A stretch of DNA of 49,048 bases from Ruminococcus sp. (GTDB taxonomy: Bacteria > Bacillota > Clostridia > Oscillospirales > Acutalibacteraceae): contig JAFLSJ010000004.1 in NCBI GenBank assembly GCA_022511005.1, forward strand, positions 1-49,048, written 5' to 3'. The notes below the pieces were generated by a model. That model was not told the origin of the DNA and searched no databases. It worked only from the letters and a program-made list of their open reading frames with translations. Below are positions 31,468 to 39,510 of the stretch, one piece after another (position 1 is the first letter of the stretch; every line of letters starts with the position of its first letter). The translations under genes were made by a program, and so were the position numbers.

Positions 31468-32478
31468 ATGGCAAATTACGAAAATATTAAACTTGAAAAA
31501 GGTATGTATCAGGTATCAGGAAAAAGTCTTACAGATGTTTTGGAGGAACTTGATCCATCAGAAAATTATGAAAACACATCTTTAAAGGGTCTTGACGCGT
31601 TTTCACGTCAGCTTAAGAGATTTGATATTAAGGTAAGCGGTAAAGGCTCAGACTGTGTTGAAAAGTTCTTTAAAACAAGCGACAGTGCGGCACTTTTCCC
31701 TGAATATGTAAGCCGAGCAGTTAAGCAGGGTATGGAGAGAAATAATATTCTTCCAAACATTGTTTCAACTGTTACAAATATTGAGGGTATGGACTACAGA
31801 AGCATTACTTCAACACCAACGGAAGATGATAAGACTTTACAGGTTGTAAACGAGGGTGCAAGTATTCCTAAAACTGAAATAAAAACGTCTGAAAACCTTA
31901 TTAAGCTTCACAAAAGAGGCAGAATGCTTGTTTCTTCTTATGAGGCGCTTCGTTTCCAGAGACTTGACTTATTTACTGTTACTCTTAATCAAATCGGTGC
32001 TTATATTTCAAGGGCACAGCTTAAAGACGCAGTAGATGTTTTAATAAACGGCGATGGAAACAGCAATCCCTGCGATACAGTTGCAGCAGGTACAACAGGT
32101 TCAATTACCTATGATGATTTATTAAAGCTTTGGGCAGGTCTTACACCTTATGAGCTTAACACAATTTTAGCTCCCACAGAAGCTATGCAGAAAATTATGG
32201 CTTTATCTGAGATGAAGGACGCTCAGGCAGGCTTAACTTTCCAGGGCTCAGGAAAAATGATTACACCTTTAGGTGCGTCTCTTTTACATACTCCTGAAAT
32301 TACAGACAAAAAGATTATCGGTCTTGATAAAAACTGTGCGCTTGAAATGGTACAGGCAGGCGATGTAATTACAGATTACGACAAGCTTATTGACCGTCAG
32401 CTTGAAAGAGCAACAATCAGCTGTATTGCAGGCTTCAGCAAAATATTTAAGGACGCTTCCAAAGCACTTACCTATTAA
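31468..32478 (+). CDS. Major capsid protein (HK97 fold)
   Basis: The 336-residue main shell protein. An N-terminal delta-domain-like helical part of about 90 residues (LTDVLEELDPSENYEN) precedes the body (LFPEYVSRAVKQGMERNNILPNI), which has the E-loop and P-domain pattern seen in related phages (EIKTSENLIKLHKRGRMLVSSYEAL, LKDAVDVLINGDGN). The C-terminal A-domain contains GKMITPLGASLLHTPEI. AAGGAGG precedes the ATG. The acidic N-terminus is probably cut by the upstream protease. Confidence 0.88.
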   Translation: MANYENIKLEKGMYQVSGKSLTDVLEELDPSENYENTSLKGLDAFSRQLKRFDIKVSGKGSDCVEKFFKTSDSAALFPEYVSRAVKQGMERNNILPNIVSTVTNIEGMDYRSITSTPTEDDKTLQVVNEGASIPKTEIKTSENLIKLHKRGRMLVSSYEALRFQRLDLFTVTLNQIGAYISRAQLKDAVDVLINGDGNSNPCDTVAAGTTGSITYDDLLKLWAGLTPYELNTILAPTEAMQKIMALSEMKDAQAGLTFQGSGKMITPLGASLLHTPEITDKKIIGLDKNCALEMVQAGDVITDYDKLIDRQLERATISCIAGFSKIFKDASKALTY

Positions 32479-32489
32479 GAGGTGGTTTG

Positions 32490-32843
32490 ATGCTTAAAAA
32501 TGTTCTGAAAAGGTTTTCCGTTATTTCAGGCTTAAAGGGCGAGGAGTTTTCTAAATGGTCATTTTTGTGTAATGAAAGTCTTAATTATGTGCTTGAACAT
32601 CTGTTAAAAGATGAGTTAAGTGACTACGAAGAACAGAAAATTTGCTCACTTGCAGCATCAATAGCATTTTATAAGCTTACATTGTATGATTTTGACGGAG
32701 TAACATCATTTACTGCCGGTGATGTTCATATTTCAAAAGAGAATATGCAGAAAAATGCTGAAAGAATTATGAATGAAGAAATGGGCAACTGTAATGATAT
32801 TACGGACTTCGGTTCTGTTTGCTTTTTCGGAGTAAAGGCATGA
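32490..32843 (+). CDS. Probable head-tail connector (adaptor) protein
   Basis: A 117-residue all-helical protein directly after the major capsid gene, the position of the gp6/YqbG-like adaptor that binds under the portal. Visible helices are NVLKRFSVISGLKGEEFSKW and EEQKICSLAASIAFYKLTLY. ATG 32490 with GAGGTGG upstream is used, not the TTG one codon earlier. It overlaps the next start by 4 bp (ATGA). The function is inferred from order and fold pattern. Confidence 0.65.
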   Translation: MLKNVLKRFSVISGLKGEEFSKWSFLCNESLNYVLEHLLKDELSDYEEQKICSLAASIAFYKLTLYDFDGVTSFTAGDVHISKENMQKNAERIMNEEMGNCNDITDFGSVCFFGVKA

Positions 32844-33199
32844 GTATTTATAAATTGCTTGAAAATGTAATAAATAAATGGGGCAGTACTTTTAAAATTA
32901 CACAAAATGGAGAAACTATAAGCTGTAAAGGGTTTATTCAGCCGTTAAGGTACAAAAATAATATGTACCTTGATGGAAAAAGCCTTGACGCCGGTTTTTT
33001 TGACGGAGGTCATTATCTGTTTATTTCAAACGGTGAAACCGGATTAAAAAATCACAATCTTGCCTTTGTTGAAGACAAGGACTCAAAATATGTGGTAAAA
33101 AGGGCAGACATTCATATATATAAAGACCAAAATCTTTATACATGGGCAATTCTAAAGCCTTATTTTCCGCCTGTGGAGGATGATTATGCAGATAAGTGA
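32840..33199 (+). CDS. Probable head completion (stopper) protein
   Basis: A 119-residue protein in the stopper position of SPP1/PBSX-like phages. It has a beta-strand-rich central part (CKGFIQPLRYKNNMYLDGKS, HYLFISNGETGLKNH, VVKRADIHIYKDQNLYTWAIL) that would fit a small beta-barrel. The start at 32840 overlaps the upstream stop by 4 bp, so it is translationally coupled. The track start at 32819 has no such support. Confidence 0.6.
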   Translation: MSIYKLLENVINKWGSTFKITQNGETISCKGFIQPLRYKNNMYLDGKSLDAGFFDGGHYLFISNGETGLKNHNLAFVEDKDSKYVVKRADIHIYKDQNLYTWAILKPYFPPVEDDYADK

Positions 33200-33629
33200 A
33201 ATTGAAGAAATTGTTGACAAGCTTATTTACAGTGTGAAATCCGACGAGCTTTTGAAGGATTTAAGATTTGTAAAGGATTATAAGGAACAAAATATTGAAT
33301 CACCTCTTACAGATTATCTTGCGGTTGTTTCAATTAATTCTATGTCACGCTCAAGTGCATTTTTAGGCGATGCGGTTGCGAATGGCTTGAAAAGCGAAAA
33401 ATATAATGCTGAGATATTTATTAAAATTTATGCTCCAAATTTCAAAGAAGGTCAGGGACTTACATCAATTTCAAGTCTTTTGTTAAACAGCATTAAAAAG
33501 GCTGATAAAGAAAATCTTATCGAAGAAATATCCATCGAGCCTGTGGTGTTTGAAGAAAACATAAATGCTGTTTATCGTATATGTAAATTTAAAATCAGCT
33601 TTTTTCTATGTGAGGAGGTAACAGTATGA
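33186..33629 (+). CDS. Probable tail completion/terminator protein
   Basis: A 147-residue alpha/beta protein placed where tail terminator (gpU/XkdJ-like) genes are found. The N-terminal helix EIEEIVDKLIYSVKSDELL and the C-terminal strands (VYRICKFKISFFLCEE) fit a small alpha/beta fold. ATG 33186 is 6 nt after GGAGG; ATG 33180 abuts it. It overlaps the next gene by 4 bp. No sequence motif identifies it beyond position. Confidence 0.5.
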   Translation: MQISEIEEIVDKLIYSVKSDELLKDLRFVKDYKEQNIESPLTDYLAVVSINSMSRSSAFLGDAVANGLKSEKYNAEIFIKIYAPNFKEGQGLTSISSLLLNSIKKADKENLIEEISIEPVVFEENINAVYRICKFKISFFLCEEVTV

Positions 33630-33985
33630 CCCGTTATGTGGCATTAAAGGGCGATGATATTTCCGTTTACATTAATAATGATCTGCTTGGGGCGGTTATT
33701 TCGGCAAATATTAAGGAAACAACTGATTATTACGATGTTAGACAGTATTTGTCTGATGAAGAGGTTGACAGAATACCTTTGAAAAAAGAGTACAGTATCA
33801 CATTGCAAAAAGCCTTTGAAAATATAAATCCTTTTGAAAATTCGGAAGAATTTTCACTTAAAATAAAGTCAAAGGAAAAGGAGACTACATACGAGCCCTG
33901 CGTTCTTTTAGAGGAGGAAAATTTCTTATCTCAGAACAATACCCTTACCACAGTTTATAAAATAAAAGCGTACAATAAATTTTAA
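33626..33985 (+). CDS. Possible tail tube-like protein
   Basis: A 119-residue beta-rich protein. The pattern VALKGDDISVYINNDLLGAV, then NIKETTDYYDVRQYLSD and a run of strands (EYSITLQKAF, FSLKIKSK, YEPCVLLEE, TTVYKIKAYNKF), resembles short tail tube proteins such as XkdM, which begin with an insert statement about a reference frame, then strands. It stands just before the 48-residue ORF and the LysM baseplate gene, the tube position in PBSX-like clusters. No sheath gene precedes it. The assignment is tentative. Confidence 0.45.
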   Translation: MTRYVALKGDDISVYINNDLLGAVISANIKETTDYYDVRQYLSDEEVDRIPLKKEYSITLQKAFENINPFENSEEFSLKIKSKEKETTYEPCVLLEEENFLSQNNTLTTVYKIKAYNKF

Positions 33986-33998
33986 ACAGGAGGCAGAA

Positions 33999-34145
33999 AT
34001 GGATACAAATTCAAATATAAATTCGGAAAATACATACTCACAAAGCAATAATGAATTTGTAGAAGATTTAAGCGCTCAGCTTCAAAGACAAAGCAGAAGA
34101 TACTCAAAGCCTTTTGATGAAGAAGGGCAGGCGAGTATTAAATGA
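33999..34145 (+). CDS. 48-residue ORF in the chaperone/tape-measure position
   Basis: A short gene missed by the ORF track. It begins with ATG 33999 behind AGGAGG (GGAGG 6 nt away) and ends TGA 34143-34145, overlapping the next ATG by 4 bp. The product is hydrophilic (MDTNSNINSENTYSQSNNE, then FVEDLSAQLQRQSRRYSKPF) with one predicted amphipathic helix. In PBSX-type loci this slot carries the tail chaperone and the long tape-measure gene, which are absent here. The strong ribosome binding site and the overlap argue that it is translated. Confidence 0.7.
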   Translation: MDTNSNINSENTYSQSNNEFVEDLSAQLQRQSRRYSKPFDEEGQASIK

Positions 34146-34660
34146 TTTCAGCTTCTATGAGATATAAAAACTTTACCTGGCATCATAATCCTAAAACACT
34201 TAAAATAAAAAACAGCAAAAAAACAATAAATCTCAGCTATCCGTACTCGTATACGGAGGCTGAGGAAATGTTCAATGAAAAGGCTGTAATTGAGGGTGAG
34301 GGAGAGCTGTTCGGCGAAAATTGTATTGAACAGTTTAACAACCTTTGCAGGCTGTTCTCATCAAAAAACAAGGGAATACTTTCAATCGGAGGTATTCCCT
34401 CCTTTGAAGCCTATTTTACAAAGTTAGAGCTTTTATGTGAGCCGAAAAACAATATTTTATCATACAGCTTTCAGTTTACGGAGTGTTCTTCAAAAGAGAA
34501 AAGGGATACAGTTGCAAATTATTATATTGCTCAAAGCGAAGAAACACTTTGGGATATTTCATATAAGTGCAATATCCCCATTGAAACTCTTGCAAAGCTC
34601 AATCCCGGGTATAAACGCCCTGACAGCGTTAAGGAAGGCGACAGGGTGGTTTTATGTTAA
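34142..34660 (+). CDS. LysM-domain baseplate protein (XkdP-like)
   Basis: A 172-residue protein with an N-terminal XkdP-like part (YKNFTWHHNPKTLKIKNSKK, EGEGELFGENCIEQFNNL) and a C-terminal LysM domain from about residue 126 (YYIAQSEETLWDISYKCNIP, then LAKLNPGYKRPDSV). LysM at this place is typical of contractile baseplate hub/spike-associated proteins (gp53/XkdP group), and would contact the peptidoglycan. It overlaps both neighbours, by 4 and 7 bp. Confidence 0.85.
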   Translation: MISASMRYKNFTWHHNPKTLKIKNSKKTINLSYPYSYTEAEEMFNEKAVIEGEGELFGENCIEQFNNLCRLFSSKNKGILSIGGIPSFEAYFTKLELLCEPKNNILSYSFQFTECSSKEKRDTVANYYIAQSEETLWDISYKCNIPIETLAKLNPGYKRPDSVKEGDRVVLC

Positions 34661-35610
34661 AATTCAGGGCTTATGATTTTGAAAATAAAGAAATTTTACT
34701 TCCTGATTTTTTAAGCTTTGAGCTTCAAAAGGAAGAGAATGTTCCCGCTGATTATTTAGAGGTTAAATTTAAAAGCTTTGCAAATGCCGACAACATAAAA
34801 TATATCAGGCTTTTTTATAACGATTCCCTTGTATTTTTCGGCATATGTGATGAGATTTTATTTTCAAAGGATTTAACAGGAGCAGTTGTTACCCTTTATT
34901 TCAGAAATAAAATGGCTCTTTTAATTGATAATGAGGCTTTGCCCAGTGAGTTTAATAATATAACGGCAAGGGTTCTTTTTGATAAATATATAAAACAGCT
35001 TGGATTTAAAAGCTTTATATCTGATAATAAGGCTTTAACAGGAAAATTTATCGTTGAAAAAGGTGAAAGCGTATATGACGCTCTGTATAATTTTACAAGG
35101 CTGAATTATTCCTCGGCACCTTATCTGGTTGATGAAGATACAATATCATTTATTAATAACAAAAATGATGATTTATATACTTTGTTTTCAGACGGTGAAA
35201 ATGCAGATTATCAATACAGAAAGATTGAGTGTTCAAAATTTCCTTGTAAGCTGATTTCAAAGATAAATATAAAAACCTCTGCAAATGATTATTATAAAAC
35301 GGTTATAAAAAATGATTTTGCTTTGGAGAGGGGTACCCAAAGAGAAAGATACTTAGATGCCTGCAATTTAGTCACGTCAATGTCATCAGCTCAGAAAATA
35401 ATTAACAACAGTAATAATGAATTTGAGGAATACAAGCTTTACTTAGATTGTTTAATTTTTAATTCTGTTTACGAAAAATGTTCAATAGCTGATTATTATC
35501 TGGGAAATGTTGAAAATCTTTATATTTCAAAAGTTATAATCGGTTCTGACATAAACGGATATTATTCAAAAATTACTCTGAAAAAGGAGGAACAGTATGT
35601 GGTTGCTTGA
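34654..35610 (+). CDS. Baseplate hub protein (XkdQ/late-control gpD-like)
   Basis: A 318-residue hub component. It begins with beta strands (LKFRAYDFENKEILLPDFLS), has the tail-hub repeats FELQKEENVPADYLEVKFKS and LYFRNKMALLIDNEALPSEF, then a domain with the motif EKGESVYDALYNFTRLN that is characteristic of XkdQ-type proteins. It ends in a beta region. It is expected to form the trimeric hub that links tube and spike. It overlaps the LysM gene by 7 bp and the next gene by 14 bp. Confidence 0.8.
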   Translation: MLKFRAYDFENKEILLPDFLSFELQKEENVPADYLEVKFKSFANADNIKYIRLFYNDSLVFFGICDEILFSKDLTGAVVTLYFRNKMALLIDNEALPSEFNNITARVLFDKYIKQLGFKSFISDNKALTGKFIVEKGESVYDALYNFTRLNYSSAPYLVDEDTISFINNKNDDLYTLFSDGENADYQYRKIECSKFPCKLISKINIKTSANDYYKTVIKNDFALERGTQRERYLDACNLVTSMSSAQKIINNSNNEFEEYKLYLDCLIFNSVYEKCSIADYYLGNVENLYISKVIIGSDINGYYSKITLKKEEQYVVA

Positions 35611-35929
35611 TTATATAACAGAAAACAAAAACAATAAAAAATCCGCTGAAAGTGGAGAGGTGACATACTCAAACAGCGAAGATATGGGAGTAATGTCTTC
35701 CAATATGTTTCAATCATTAAAGCAGGTCTTTCCTTACGGAGTGGTAAGCGTTCTTCCCGAAGGAGAAAGTGCAGTAGTTTTACCTTTAAAGGACAGCAGA
35801 CTTTGTTTAGGTACTGTATCTGACAATAGAGGATTAGAACCCGGAGAACTTTTGCTTTATTCAAAGGGCGGTGCCAGCATATTTCTTTCTAACGACGGCA
35901 AGGTTTACATAAACGGAGAGGAGATATAA
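35597..35929 (+). CDS. Baseplate spike-like protein (Mu gp45/XkdR-position)
   Basis: A 110-residue protein with an OB-fold-like part (FPYGVVSVLPEGESAVVLPL) followed by GLEPGELLLYSKGGASIFLS and NDGKVYINGEEI. This end matches the Mu gp45/gpV-type spike pattern (GEVxLYdxxGxxixLxxdGxvxING). Such trimers form the membrane-piercing tip of contractile tails. The apical HxH iron-binding motif of P2 gpV is not present. It begins with an AAGGAGG site inside the hub gene. Confidence 0.75.
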   Translation: MWLLDYITENKNNKKSAESGEVTYSNSEDMGVMSSNMFQSLKQVFPYGVVSVLPEGESAVVLPLKDSRLCLGTVSDNRGLEPGELLLYSKGGASIFLSNDGKVYINGEEI

Positions 35930-36276
35930 TGGACGCAAAAATTGAAAACAGAGATATCAGTATAGATAATATCGGCAACTATAAAATGATAGACGGCTTT
36001 GATGAAATTATTCAACAGGTAATTATAAATATATCGGCATCAAAAGGAAAATTCATCTATGACAGAAATTTAGGTTCATATTGCAGAGATTGCAAGGATA
36101 TCAACGATTTAAAAACTATTGAAATGCTGGTTAATGAAAGCCTTGTTAATATGTATGATGTTTATGTAAAGGTGACAAAGACCCAAAAGCTTTCAAATGG
36201 ATTAAAGCTATTTTTGAATATTTCATATAAAGAATTAAGTGCAGACAAAGAGGTGATTATTTATGATTACATATGA
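35929..36276 (+). CDS. Baseplate wedge protein, gp25/XkdS-like
   Basis: A 115-residue protein with the gpW/gp25 (DUF2634-like) features: an N-terminal strand and helix, IDGFDEIIQQVIINISASKG, then KFIYDRNLGSYC and a C-terminal beta hairpin (VTKTQKLSNGLKLFLNISYK). It belongs to the conserved wedge of contractile baseplates. The start overlaps the spike stop by one base, and its stop lies 14 bp inside the baseplate J gene. Confidence 0.8.
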   Translation: MDAKIENRDISIDNIGNYKMIDGFDEIIQQVIINISASKGKFIYDRNLGSYCRDCKDINDLKTIEMLVNESLVNMYDVYVKVTKTQKLSNGLKLFLNISYKELSADKEVIIYDYI

Positions 36277-37321
36277 TGAAATTTATAACAGAATGTTAAA
36301 TGACTATAATACCCGAACAAATAATTATCCCTCTGATTCATCAGATGTTGCAATAAGACTTAAGGTTTTGGCAGGAGAGATTTTTTCTTCCTATATGAAT
36401 CTGGAGTTTATAAAAAAACAAATGTTTCTCACTACAGCCACCGGCGAATATATTGATTACCACGGAAGCCAAAGGGGATTAACCAGAAAAAGTGCAACTA
36501 AAGCAACTGGAACAGTAGATTTCAGGACATCTGCACCTTCACAAAGCTCAATATTTATCCCTAAGGGTACAATAGTTTCAACTGCCGGAGAAAATCCGGT
36601 GCTTTTTGAAACATCTGCTGATACTACTCTTTTAGCAGGTCAGTCGAAAGTTACCTCAAGCTGTATAGCACTTAAAGGCGGCAGCAGCGGGAATGTCAGG
36701 GTAAATGCAATCAGCGTTATAGTTACACCTATAAGCGGAATTACATCTGTTTTAAATACAGTTGCATTTACCGGAGGAGCAGATGAGGAAAGTGATGAAG
36801 AATTCAAACAGAGAATAGAAGACACAATTATAAATGTTTCAAACGGTGCAAACGAAGCTTATTACAAAAAGCTTGCTTTAAGCGTTGAAGGTGTAGAGGG
36901 TGTCGGAATAATTCCGCAAAACAGAGGGGTAGGAACTGTGGATATTTTTATCTGTGCAAAGGGTGCTACGGCAAATTCTGCATTAGTACAAAAGGTACAA
37001 AGCTTAATTGATGAATACAAAGAAATCAATACTGATGTTTTGGTTCAAAGTGCAAGAGTATGGAATTTTCCTGTTTCTCTTTCTGTTTCCCTTAAGCCCG
37101 GGTATGATTTTAATGTGGTCAAAACCAACCTTACTAATAACCTGAAAGAGTTTGTTTCCTCGCTGGGAGTGGGAAAAAGTGTATACGAGGCAGATCTTGC
37201 AGATATAATCTATCATACCGACGGAGTAGACAGATATTTTCTTTCCTTTTCAGACAGTACTGTTGCTCAGGATCAATTTGCTAATCTGACAACAGTAACT
37301 ATTACGGAAAGGAGCAGCTAA
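36263..37321 (+). CDS. Baseplate J-like protein (XkdT/gp47 family)
   Basis: A 352-residue wedge protein. The N-terminal part (YDEIYNRMLNDYNTRTNN, HGSQRGLTRKSATKATGTV) and the middle region (IFIPKGTIVSTAGENPVLFET) are typical of the Baseplate_J family. The C-terminal domain has GGADEESDEEFKQRIEDTI, then VEGVEGVGIIPQNRGVGTVDI. The length is that of PBSX XkdT. It overlaps the gp25-like gene by 14 bp and the next gene by one base. Confidence 0.9.
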   Translation: MITYDEIYNRMLNDYNTRTNNYPSDSSDVAIRLKVLAGEIFSSYMNLEFIKKQMFLTTATGEYIDYHGSQRGLTRKSATKATGTVDFRTSAPSQSSIFIPKGTIVSTAGENPVLFETSADTTLLAGQSKVTSSCIALKGGSSGNVRVNAISVIVTPISGITSVLNTVAFTGGADEESDEEFKQRIEDTIINVSNGANEAYYKKLALSVEGVEGVGIIPQNRGVGTVDIFICAKGATANSALVQKVQSLIDEYKEINTDVLVQSARVWNFPVSLSVSLKPGYDFNVVKTNLTNNLKEFVSSLGVGKSVYEADLADIIYHTDGVDRYFLSFSDSTVAQDQFANLTTVTITERSS

Positions 37322-37887
37322 TGGCAGTTATAAGTTCTCTTATTAAAGCTCTTACACCTCTTAATATTTATAATATCACCTATGGTACAAATATATATAA
37401 TGAGCTTTACGTGTATGCAAACGAGCTGGATAGGTTAAATCTTGAAATCGACACTCTTTTAAGGGAAGCATTTGTTTATACGGCCGAAAGCTATGGACTT
37501 GCAAATATTGAAAAGATCTACACCGCAGAGGATACATCAAATACTGCACAGACAAGACGTGAAAAATTACTTGAAAGATTAAGTATCAATGACAGTTATT
37601 TTACTTTAAAGGATATGAAAAAATCTTTACTGGGACTGGGAGTCAAAGACAGCAGAATATTGGAATTTCCCTCAAGACGTACTATTGTTTTTGAAATTTC
37701 AGGTAAATATACCGACGCTGAAATTAATTTTATTAAAGCAGAAATTAAAAAGCTTGCACCTGTTGCATTTGAAATTCAGATTTACTTCGGGGGATTAAGC
37801 TGGAGCGACTTTGAGGGTAAAAACTTAAGCTTCAGTAGTATGGATTTACAGAATTTATCATGGGAACAAATAGATGAATTAGAATAA
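37321..37887 (+). CDS. Baseplate/tail protein of the gpI/XkdU (DUF2313) type
   Basis: A 188-residue protein following the J gene, as gpI does in P2 and XkdU in PBSX. It begins with a helical region (LNIYNITYGTNIYNELYVYA), then EIDTLLREAFVYTAESYGLANIEKIY and TRREKLLERLSINDSYFTLKDMK, which is characteristic for DUF2313-like proteins. The C-terminal half (RRTIVFEISGKYTDAEINF, KKLAPVAFEIQIYFGG) is alpha/beta. The last 25 residues are a low-complexity Leu/Ser tail. Confidence 0.8.
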   Translation: MAVISSLIKALTPLNIYNITYGTNIYNELYVYANELDRLNLEIDTLLREAFVYTAESYGLANIEKIYTAEDTSNTAQTRREKLLERLSINDSYFTLKDMKKSLLGLGVKDSRILEFPSRRTIVFEISGKYTDAEINFIKAEIKKLAPVAFEIQIYFGGLSWSDFEGKNLSFSSMDLQNLSWEQIDELE

Positions 37888-37902
37888 AGAAAGGAAGCTA
37901 CA

Positions 37903-38373
37903 ATGTCATCAACAAATAAAACAACCAATCTTAAACTAAACAGCTGGATTTCATCCGATAAGCCTAAACGAGTAGATTTTGTGGAGGATAATACAATTAT
38001 TGATGAAAAGCTGGGAGGACATATACTTAATACAAATATTCACTTAACAACGCAGGAGAGGGAAAAACTCAATTCTATGGTTTATGCAACAAGCTATTCT
38101 GGAACAGGCACGCAAAGCCGCAGTTTCAGTTTATCATTTGCTCCGTCATTTGTTATTGTTTTTAAAAGATTTGACAGCTTTAACAGTTATGTTTCAAGCG
38201 GTAGTTACACAAAGATAAACGGTGCTTTTTTCTCTACAAAAGAAACAACAGATGACTGCGGAAGCATAAGCGGTTCATCTCTTACGGTTAAGCAAAGTAC
38301 ATCTGCTTCAGACGGAGTGTTTTATAATCTTAATGAGCAGTATGGTCAGTATGTAATAGTCGCTTTCAGATGA
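37903..38373 (+). CDS. Small tail fibre-like protein
   Basis: The last cassette gene, 156 residues. The N-terminus has the pattern SWISSDKPKRVDFVEDNTII, then ILNTNIHLTTQEREKLNSM, which recalls the HxxDxxIHxTxxEKxxW motif of clostridial prophage tail fibres. The C-terminal part is beta-rich and Ser/Gly/Thr-rich, ending in YVIVAFR. The protein is short compared with normal receptor-binding fibres, and I see no chaperone after it. A bidirectional terminator follows 94 bp later. Confidence 0.7.
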   Translation: MSSTNKTTNLKLNSWISSDKPKRVDFVEDNTIIDEKLGGHILNTNIHLTTQEREKLNSMVYATSYSGTGTQSRSFSLSFAPSFVIVFKRFDSFNSYVSSGSYTKINGAFFSTKETTDDCGSISGSSLTVKQSTSASDGVFYNLNEQYGQYVIVAFR

Positions 38374-38466
38374 AATTTGTAATAATTACTCTAATTTTGT
38401 TATTTATAAAAGGGTGTTTGTGTGATAGAATTAATACTAAATTGTATTTGTACACAGGCAGTCAAA

Positions 38467-38497
38467 AAGCTCCGATTAATTATCGGAGCTTTGTTTT
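38467..38497. terminator. Bidirectional terminator at the end of the phage-like cassette
   Basis: AAGCTCCGAT-taatt-ATCGGAGCTT is a perfect 10-bp stem with TTGTTTT on the plus side and TTTTTGAC on the minus side. It separates the cassette from the convergent gene 38496-39422. Confidence 0.85.
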
Positions 38498-39422
38498 ATC
38501 TATATCTGTTTCTGTTGTTTCTATTGTTTTTGTTTTTCGGAAGAATTATATCTGCCGTATCATCCATACGATTTCTGGTTATTAACTTTTTAGATTTACT
38601 TTTACTGCTTGAAAATCCGTCGTCATAATCATTTTTTGCTCTGTATGATGAGCGGCTGTTTGCTTTTTTAGCAGAAGAATTATAACCGCCGGAACCGCCT
38701 GAATAAGCAAATTTCCTTTTTTTGTTCAAATAAGTTATAGTTATATAAGCAATACCTGAAATAGATAATATAACTAATACAGTACCTAATATAAGCATCC
38801 ATAGTCCGTTATCAGAGGAACTGTTGTTTTTCTTAATAAAGTTAAAGTCGTCACCGTCATCGGTATCCTCTGCATTTTGAAGACTTAACGCAATTGAATT
38901 CCAGTCGCTGTCAGAAAGCTCAGGATTATCAACATTGCCGTCTGTTTTATATAAATCAACCTCTGAAGGTGCTTGATAACCGTCGGAGTTGTATCCATAA
39001 TCAGAATTATCATCATCATATGAATTATTATAGTCGTTTTCATTATAATCCTCATATGAATTGTTGTTTTCATATGAATAATCATAGTCGTCATAGCCGT
39101 TGTTGTCGTTACTGTCATAATCGGTATATCCGCCATTGGAATTATAATCACCGCTGTTATTTGAATCCGAATTGCCGTTATCCGAATAATCACTATTAGA
39201 GTTATCGTCACCGACTACACCGTTATTGTCATCAGGCTGTGGAGTATTATTATCATCGGGAACATCATCAGGCTGATTATTATCAGGGTCAACCTGAGAA
39301 ACATTAGAATTAACATCATTGTTTGGTAAATCATCTTCATCAGCAAACGCTGTAATAGAAAATACAGACAGACAAATTATAAAAGAAAGAACAATAGCTA
39401 TAATTTTTGATTTTTGTTTCAT
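38496..39422 (-). CDS. Secreted Asn/Asp/Tyr-rich membrane-anchored protein
   Basis: A 308-residue protein of unknown function. A signal peptide (MKQKSKIIAIVLSFIICLS, cleavage after AFA near residue 27) is followed by about 125 residues made almost only of Asn, Asp, Ser, Gly and Tyr. A short conserved-looking part follows (LSDSDWNSIALSLQNAED). One transmembrane segment lies at about residues 208-230, and the cytoplasmic tail is basic, Ser- and Lys-rich. The low-complexity region is compositionally extreme, and the shadow ORFs in other frames come from it. Its function is unknown; spacer or surface display are guesses. Confidence 0.75.
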   Translation of the reverse strand: MKQKSKIIAIVLSFIICLSVFSITAFADEDDLPNNDVNSNVSQVDPDNNQPDDVPDDNNTPQPDDNNGVVGDDNSNSDYSDNGNSDSNNSGDYNSNGGYTDYDSNDNNGYDDYDYSYENNNSYEDYNENDYNNSYDDDNSDYGYNSDGYQAPSEVDLYKTDGNVDNPELSDSDWNSIALSLQNAEDTDDGDDFNFIKKNNSSSDNGLWMLILGTVLVILSISGIAYITITYLNKKRKFAYSGGSGGYNSSAKKANSRSSYRAKNDYDDGFSSSKSKSKKLITRNRMDDTADIILPKNKNNRNNRNRYR

Positions 39423-39510
39423 TAAAGCAACTCCTTTCCGAATTTTACAGCAAAATATATATTACTATATAGTATAACATATATTTTTAAATTTTTAAAG
39501 AGTTTTCTGA

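Noticed and set aside
38370-38628. ORFs of 71 and 68 residues just after the tail fibre gene, possibly holin-like
   Set aside because: Both run through the bidirectional terminator at 38467-38497 and then antisense into the following gene, and their hydrophobicity comes from that antisense part. No ribosome binding site supports them.
38885-39211. ORFs of 108 and 101 residues rich in Thr/Ile or His/Tyr/Asn
   Set aside because: They are shadows of the low-complexity Asn/Asp/Tyr repeat gene in other frames.
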